Shown: positions 59,680 through 64,000 of the stretch, in pieces
Layout of the letters: each line of letters opens with the position of its first letter
Position numbering within the stretch: position 1 is the stretch's first letter
NCBI RefSeq assembly: GCF_004364245.1
Contig: NZ_SOAV01000009.1
Span: 248,001 to 312,000 of the forward strand
DNA: 64,000 nt
Direction: 5' to 3'
Source: Streptomyces sp. BK208
Lineage (GTDB): Bacteria; Actinomycetota; Actinomycetes; Streptomycetales; Streptomycetaceae
Program-made: the position numbers and the translations under genes
The notes under the pieces: generated by a model
Databases searched by the model: none
What the model saw: the letters and a program-made list of their open reading frames with translations, nothing else
What the model was told of the DNA's origin: nothing

Positions 59680-60150
59680 TCAGCCGTACATGCGGCGCAT
59701 GGCGAAATCGACCATCTGTTCGACGGCCTTCGCATCGAAGACCATCCGGTGCTCACCCTCCATGTCCAGGACGAAGCCGTAGCCGGTCGGCAGCAGGTCG
59801 ATCACCTCCGCGCCGGTGATCACGAAGTACTTGGACTCCTTGCCCGCGTACCGCCGCAGCTCCTTCAGCCCGGTGAACATGGGGATCACCGGCTGCTGGG
59901 TGTTGTGCAGCGCGAGGAAGCCGGGATTGTCGCCGCGGGGGCAGTAGACCTTCGACGTCGCGAAGATCTGCTGGAAGTCCTCGGCGGACATCTGGCCGGT
60001 GGTGAAGGCGCGCACCGCGTCCGCGAGCGAGGGCGGGGACGGCTCGGGGTACAGCGGCGGCTGCTGCCCGTACCCGCCGGCCATCGGCTGCTGCGGGGGC
60101 GGGGAGTACTGCTGCTGCTGTTGGCCCGCGGTCTGGTCGTAGCCGTACAT
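59680..60150 (-). CDS. SseB-domain protein
   Basis: 156 residues. The first 40 are Gln/Pro/Tyr/Gly-rich and disordered (QQQQQYSPPPQQPMAGGYGQQ). The SseB N-terminal domain follows (LADAVRAFTTGQMSAEDFQQIFATSKVYCPRGDNPGFLALH, QPVIPMFTGLKELRRYAGKE, VIDLLPTGYGFVLDM). In Streptomyces these proteins are conserved and of unknown function, likely adaptors. Divergent from the acyl-CoA dehydrogenase. Confidence 0.88.
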   Translation of the reverse strand: MYGYDQTAGQQQQQYSPPPQQPMAGGYGQQPPLYPEPSPPSLADAVRAFTTGQMSAEDFQQIFATSKVYCPRGDNPGFLALHNTQQPVIPMFTGLKELRRYAGKESKYFVITGAEVIDLLPTGYGFVLDMEGEHRMVFDAKAVEQMVDFAMRRMYG

Positions 60151-60207
60151 GCAGCACAGAGTAACGAGTAACGAGTCACAGATGGGCGGCTCGGGGTTGC
60201 TTCTTAT

Positions 60208-60223
60208 TACCGACGGGTAGCAT
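60208..60223 (+). promoter_or_regulatory. Operator and -10 element of the acyl-CoA dehydrogenase gene
   Basis: TACC-GACG-GGTA (60208-60219) is a 4-bp dyad of the type seen before beta-oxidation genes controlled by TetR-like fatty-acid regulators; the overlapping TAGCAT (60218-60223) can serve as -10. Confidence 0.45.
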
Positions 60224-60299
60224 CATCGGAGCTACTAGTTGGTACGTGTACGGATGCGAGGAGCGAGTGCCTCGCCGATCTCTCAACGGAGCCGTCGCC

Positions 60300-62126
60300 A
60301 TGGGGCACTACAAGCCGAATCTCCGGGACATCGAGTTCAACCTCTTCGAGGTGCTCGGCCGTGACAAGGTGTACGGCACGGGCCCGTTCGCGGAGATGGA
60401 CACGGACACCGCCAGGAGCGTCCTGGAGGAGCTGACCCGCCTCTCCGAGAACGAGCTGGCCGAGTCCTTCGCCGACGCCGACCGCAACCCGCCGGTCTTC
60501 GACCCGGAGACCAACACCGCTCCGGTCCCGGCGTCCTTCAAGAAGAGCTACCAGGCCTTCATGGACTCCGAGTACTGGCGCCTCGGCCTGCCCGAGGAGA
60601 TCGGCGGCACCACCTCGCCGCGCTCCCTGATCTGGGCGTACGCGGAGCTGATCCTCGGCGCCAACCCGGCCGTGTGGATGTACTCCTCCGGCCCGGCGTT
60701 CGCCGGCATCCTCTTCGAGGAGGGCAACGAGGTCCAGAAGCACATCGCCTCGATCGCCGTCGAGAAGCAGTGGGGCTCCACCATGGTGCTCACCGAGCCG
60801 GACGCCGGCTCGGACGTCGGCGCCGGCCGCACCAAGGCCGTGCAGCAGGAGGACGGCTCCTGGCACATCGAGGGCGTGAAGCGCTTCATCACCTCCGGCG
60901 AGCACGACATGTCGGAGAACATCCTCCACTACGTCCTCGCCCGCCCCGAGGGCGCCGGACCCGGCACCAAGGGCCTGTCCCTCTTCCTCGTCCCGAAGTA
61001 CGAGTTCGACTTCGAGACCGGTGAGCTGGGCGAGCGCAACGGCGTCTACGCCACCAACGTCGAGCACAAAATGGGCCTGAAGGCCTCCAACACCTGCGAG
61101 ATGACCTTCGGCGACCGCCACCCCGCCAAGGGCTGGCTGATCGGCGACAAGCACGACGGCATCCGCCAGATGTTCCGCATCATCGAGTTCGCCCGCATGA
61201 TGGTCGGCACGAAGGCGATCTCCACCCTCTCCACGGGCTACCTCAACGCCCTGGAGTACGCCAAGGAGCGCGTCCAGGGCCCCGACCTGGCCAACTTCAT
61301 GGACAAGACGGCCCCCAAGGTCACCATCACGCACCACCCGGACGTGCGCCGCTCCCTGATGACGCAGAAGGCGTACGCCGAGGGCATGCGCGCCCTGGTC
61401 ATGTACACCGCCTCGGTGCAGGACGAGATCCAGCTCAAGGAGGCGGGCGGCGAGGACGCCTCGGCCGAGCACGCCCTCAACGACCTGCTCCTGCCGGTCG
61501 TCAAGGGCTACGGCTCCGAGAAGGCCTACGAGCAGCTCGCCCAGTCGCTCCAGACCTTCGGCGGCTCCGGCTTCCTGCAGGAGTACCCGATCGAGCAGTA
61601 CATCCGGGACGCCAAGATCGACACCCTGTACGAGGGCACCACGGCGATCCAGGGCCAGGACTACTTCTTCCGGAAGATCGTCCGCAACCAGGGCGCCGCG
61701 CTGAACTCGCTCGCCGAGGACATCAAGAAGTTCCTGGCGCTCGCCACCGGCGGCGAGGAGCTGTCCGGCGCCCGCGAGCACCTGGCCAAGGCCGCCGTCG
61801 AGCTGGAGGCCATCGTCGGCCTGATGCTCACCGACCTCGCGGCCACCGAGCAGGACGTCAAGAACATCTATAAGGTCGGCCTCAACACCACCCGCCTGCT
61901 CCAGGCCTCCGGTGACGTGATCGTCGGCTACCTGCTCCTCAAGGGCGCCGCCATCGCCGTCGAGAAGCTGCCGACCGCGTCCGCCAAGGACAAGGCCTTC
62001 TACACCGGCAAGATCGCCGCGGCGAAGTTCTTCGCGGCCAACGTCCTGCCCGGCCTCACCCTGGCCCGCAAGATCGCCCAGGGCGTCGAGCTCGACCTGA
62101 TGGAGCTGGACGAGGCGGCCTTCTAG
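60300..62126 (+). CDS. Long-form acyl-CoA dehydrogenase (FadE5-like)
   Basis: 608 residues, longer than the usual 380. It has an N-terminal extension of about 70 residues ([20 protein letters not shown]), FAD-binding [23 protein letters not shown] and the ASNTCEMTF region, [17 protein letters not shown] in the helical part, a catalytic Glu in [17 protein letters not shown], and a C-terminal extra helical domain. It catalyses the first, FAD-dependent step of fatty-acid beta-oxidation. ATG at 60300 follows ACGGAG. Monocistronic, ended by the hairpin at 62147-62186. Confidence 0.95.
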   Translation: MGHYKPNLRDIEFNLFEVLGRDKVYGTGPFAEMDTDTARSVLEELTRLSENELAESFADADRNPPVFDPETNTAPVPASFKKSYQAFMDSEYWRLGLPEEIGGTTSPRSLIWAYAELILGANPAVWMYSSGPAFAGILFEEGNEVQKHIASIAVEKQWGSTMVLTEPDAGSDVGAGRTKAVQQEDGSWHIEGVKRFITSGEHDMSENILHYVLARPEGAGPGTKGLSLFLVPKYEFDFETGELGERNGVYATNVEHKMGLKASNTCEMTFGDRHPAKGWLIGDKHDGIRQMFRIIEFARMMVGTKAISTLSTGYLNALEYAKERVQGPDLANFMDKTAPKVTITHHPDVRRSLMTQKAYAEGMRALVMYTASVQDEIQLKEAGGEDASAEHALNDLLLPVVKGYGSEKAYEQLAQSLQTFGGSGFLQEYPIEQYIRDAKIDTLYEGTTAIQGQDYFFRKIVRNQGAALNSLAEDIKKFLALATGGEELSGAREHLAKAAVELEAIVGLMLTDLAATEQDVKNIYKVGLNTTRLLQASGDVIVGYLLLKGAAIAVEKLPTASAKDKAFYTGKIAAAKFFAANVLPGLTLARKIAQGVELDLMELDEAAF

Positions 62127-62146
62127 GACCGGTCCGTCCCGCCCCC

Positions 62147-62186
62147 ACGAGGGCCCGCTCCCGCCGGACGGGAGACGGGCCCTCGT
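62147..62186 (+). terminator. Terminator after the acyl-CoA dehydrogenase
   Basis: ACGAGGGCCCG (62147-62157) with CGGGCCCTCGT (62176-62186), extended inside by CTCCCG/CGGGAG; one bulged A. Confidence 0.85.
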
Positions 62187-62193
62187 ACGTCGT

Positions 62194-62199
62194 TAAGGT
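62194..62199 (+). promoter_or_regulatory. -10 element of leaderless promoter
   Basis: TAAGGT lies 7 nt before the ATG at 62207, directly behind the preceding terminator. The hexamer overlaps the alternative GTG at 62198, favouring the ATG. Confidence 0.55.
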
Positions 62200-62206
62200 G
62201 AACCCC

Positions 62207-63505
62207 ATGAGCGCACCCTCCCGCTTCGACCGCGGCCACACCGACGATCTGATGACCTTCCTGTCGGCGAGCCCGACTCCGTACCACGCCGTGGCGAACG
62301 CCGCCGAGCGGCTGGAGAAGGCCGGGTTCCGCCAGGTCGCGGAGACCGACGCCTGGGAGGCCACGAGCGGCGGCAAGTACGTGCTGCGCGGCGGTGCGAT
62401 CGTGGCCTGGTACGTCCCCGAGGGTGCCGCGGCGCACACCCCCTTCCGCATCGTCGGCGCCCACACCGACTCCCCCAACCTGCGCGTCAAGCCCCGCCCG
62501 GACACCGGGGGCCACGGCTGGCGCCAGGTCGCCGTGGAGATCTACGGCGGCCCGCTGATGAACTCCTGGCTCGACCGCGACCTCGGTCTGGCCGGTCGTC
62601 TCTCGCTGCGCGACGGCACCACCCGCCTGGTCGACGTCGACCGTCCGCTGCTGCGCGTCCCCCAACTCGCCATCCACATGGACCGCAACGTCACCGCGGA
62701 CGGCCTCAAGCTCGACAAGCAGCGCCACCTCCAGCCCGTCTGGGGCCTGGGGGACACCGTGCGCGACGGCGACCTGATCGCCTTCCTGGAGGACGAGGCG
62801 GGCCTGTCCCGCGGCGAGGTCACCGGCTGGGACCTGATGACGCACCCCGTGGAACCCCCGGCGTACCTGGGCCGCGACCGGGAGCTGGTGGCCGGCCCGC
62901 GGATGGACAACCTGCTGTCCGTGCACGCCGGGACGGCCGCGCTGGCCGCCGTCGCCGCCTCCGGCGCCGAACTTCCGTACATCCCGGTGCTGGCGGCCTT
63001 CGACCACGAGGAGACCGGCTCGCAGTCGGACACCGGCGCCGACGGCCCGCTGCTCGGCACCGTCCTGGAGCGCTCGGTCTTCTCCCGCGGCGGCTCCTAC
63101 GAGGACCGGGCGCGCGCCTTCGCCGGCACCGTCTGCCTGTCCTCCGACACGGGCCACGCCGTCCACCCCAACTACGCGGAGCGGCACGACCCGACGCACC
63201 ACCCGCGCGTCAACGGCGGCCCGATCCTCAAGGTCAACGTCAACAACCGCTACGCCACCGACGGTTCGGGACGCGCGGTGTTCGCCGCGGCCTGCGAGAA
63301 GGCGGACGTCCCCTTCCAGACCTTCGTCTCCAACAACTCCATGCCGTGCGGCACCACCATCGGCCCCATCACCGCGGCCCGGCACGGCATCAGCACCGTC
63401 GACATCGGCGTGGCCATCCTGTCGATGCACAGCGTGCGGGAGTTGTGCGGCGCCGACGACCCGCACCTGCTGGCGAACGCCCTGGTGGCCTTCCTCCAGC
63501 CGTAG
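62207..63505 (+). CDS. M18-family aminopeptidase
   Basis: 432 residues. Zinc-binding motifs of M18 (aspartyl aminopeptidase-like): VGAHTDSP, GPRMDNL, FDHEETGSQS, SDTGHAVHPN and the terminal SMHSVRE. Cytosolic dodecameric enzyme that removes N-terminal residues from peptides; the apeB name is used for actinobacterial members. Leaderless start at ATG 62207. No operon partner. Confidence 0.94.
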   Translation: MSAPSRFDRGHTDDLMTFLSASPTPYHAVANAAERLEKAGFRQVAETDAWEATSGGKYVLRGGAIVAWYVPEGAAAHTPFRIVGAHTDSPNLRVKPRPDTGGHGWRQVAVEIYGGPLMNSWLDRDLGLAGRLSLRDGTTRLVDVDRPLLRVPQLAIHMDRNVTADGLKLDKQRHLQPVWGLGDTVRDGDLIAFLEDEAGLSRGEVTGWDLMTHPVEPPAYLGRDRELVAGPRMDNLLSVHAGTAALAAVAASGAELPYIPVLAAFDHEETGSQSDTGADGPLLGTVLERSVFSRGGSYEDRARAFAGTVCLSSDTGHAVHPNYAERHDPTHHPRVNGGPILKVNVNNRYATDGSGRAVFAAACEKADVPFQTFVSNNSMPCGTTIGPITAARHGISTVDIGVAILSMHSVRELCGADDPHLLANALVAFLQP

Positions 63506-63618
63506 CCGGGAACGCGAACGCCGCCCCACGGCATGAGGGTTGACACCCGGGGTACCCGCACGGAACCGGATCGACCGGATTCCCGGAACCGACCGGCTCT
63601 GACAGGGAGGCAACACTC

Positions 63619-63864
63619 ATGGGCCTCGGCGGGTGCATCATCCTCATCGCCGTGGGAGCCATCCTCACGTTCGCGACCGACTGGGACATGCAGGGCGTCA
63701 ACCTCGACCTGGTCGGCGTGATCTTCATGGTCGTCGGCCTGATCGGCGTCGCGACGTTCAGCAGCATCGCCCGGCGCCGCCGCGTCATGATGCCGCCGAC
63801 GACCCCGGTCGTCGAGGACCGCCCCCACACGCAGGACGGCTACCACAACGGCTACGGCGCCTGA
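63619..63864 (+). CDS. Small membrane protein (DUF6458-like)
   Basis: 81 residues. Two hydrophobic segments (GCIILIAVGAILTFATDW and LVGVIFMVVGLIGVATF) separated by MQGVNLD, then RRRR and a polar tail (HTQDGYHNGYGA). The pattern is widespread in actinobacteria, role unknown. GGGAGG precedes the ATG. Confidence 0.82.
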   Translation: MGLGGCIILIAVGAILTFATDWDMQGVNLDLVGVIFMVVGLIGVATFSSIARRRRVMMPPTTPVVEDRPHTQDGYHNGYGA

Positions 63865-63944
63865 GCCGGCCGGACGTACACGGCACTCGTCCTGTCGGCC
63901 TACCGCCCGCGTCCCGCGGCGGTCGGCGGGGAAGCGGTCAGGAC

Positions 63945-64000
63945 ATGAGATTCCTCGTGTACGACCGGCTCCTCGGCATCGGTGACGACTACTGGATCGA
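63945..64000 (+). CDS. Start of a LURP-one/YxjI-related protein (cut by window end)
   Basis: Only 18 residues are in the window: MRFLVYDRLLGIGDDYWI. This opening matches the LURP-one/scramblase-like beta-barrel proteins common in Streptomyces, as I remember them; the rest cannot be checked here. An AAGCGG-type ribosome site lies upstream. Confidence 0.55.
   Translation, partial: MRFLVYDRLLGIGDDYWI

Noticed and set aside
1-64000. tRNA, rRNA or riboswitch genes
   Set aside because: No cloverleaf with a GTTCRA-type T-loop and acceptor pairing, no rRNA conserved segments, and no recognisable cobalamin, TPP, SAM or ydaO aptamer core was found by eye.

Overview
The window is a gene-dense, roughly 73% G+C actinobacterial chromosome segment that reads throughout as Streptomyces. 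Supporting signs are strong third-position G/C, frequent GTG starts, 4-bp ATGA/GTGA overlaps, many leaderless promoters (TAnnnT about 7 nt before a start codon), SpoIIE-type phosphatases, a Spo0M protein and ter-family proteins. The order metG ... aspS ... acyl-CoA dehydrogenase ... M18 aminopeptidase, plus a perfect parS site upstream of aspS (55189-55202), places it in the conserved core within reach of oriC. I see no rRNA, tRNA, CRISPR, prophage or insertion sequence.

Layout. 1-1409: the end of an ECF sigma factor and a class F-type sortase coupled to a small membrane-anchored exported protein. 1619-9979: an uncharacterised cluster of sugar epimerase with a Cys insertion, its own OmpR-type two-component system, GT2 and CofC-like glycosyltransferases, SAM methyltransferase, membrane molybdopterin oxidoreductase and a GT-C-like membrane protein. 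10101-20852: two FtsX/MacB-type ABC exporters facing each other, one next to an orphan histidine kinase and one next to a complete NarL-type two-component system. 20849-21579: two decayed genes. 21723-28631: TerD-nuclease fusion, paired CorC-type proteins, Spo0M, a TerB-like protein and a TatA-like protein. 28652-33938: cell-wall and secretion genes (esterase lipoprotein, penicillin-binding protein) and a LysR/beta-lactamase pair split by a coding-like minisatellite. 33985-38767: a second, editing-domain-less threonyl-tRNA synthetase behind a leader-peptide attenuator, a nucleoside hydrolase and a GH13 alpha-glucosidase. 38922-40575: an HTH-TPR regulator divergent from a tiny exported peptide. 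40660-48775: SpoIIE phosphatase, membrane proteins, a PhoX phosphatase with a PHO box and a VWA protein. 48885-64000: metG, a PH-domain protein, a lone ribbon-helix-helix protein, aspS, a PAS-GAF-PP2C-HATPase regulator, pirin, SseB, acyl-CoA dehydrogenase, aminopeptidase and the start of a LURP-one-like gene.

The most promising undescribed systems are three. (i) A threonine-codon leader peptide (34515-34571) followed by a perfect 14-bp terminator stem appears to gate a stripped-down, histidine-rich ThrRS, a likely backup enzyme induced when charged tRNA-Thr is scarce. (ii) The HTH-TPR regulator with a divergent 63-residue secreted peptide has the layout of an RRNPP-type peptide-signalling pair. 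(iii) The 1.6-10 kb glycosyltransferase/oxidoreductase cluster has its own two-component system. Also notable are two adjacent stress-type genes sharing a 16-18 bp operator at the transcription start, and a two-component/ABC pair sharing a 13-bp-core promoter motif. All functional calls rest on reading the sequence; no database search was run.
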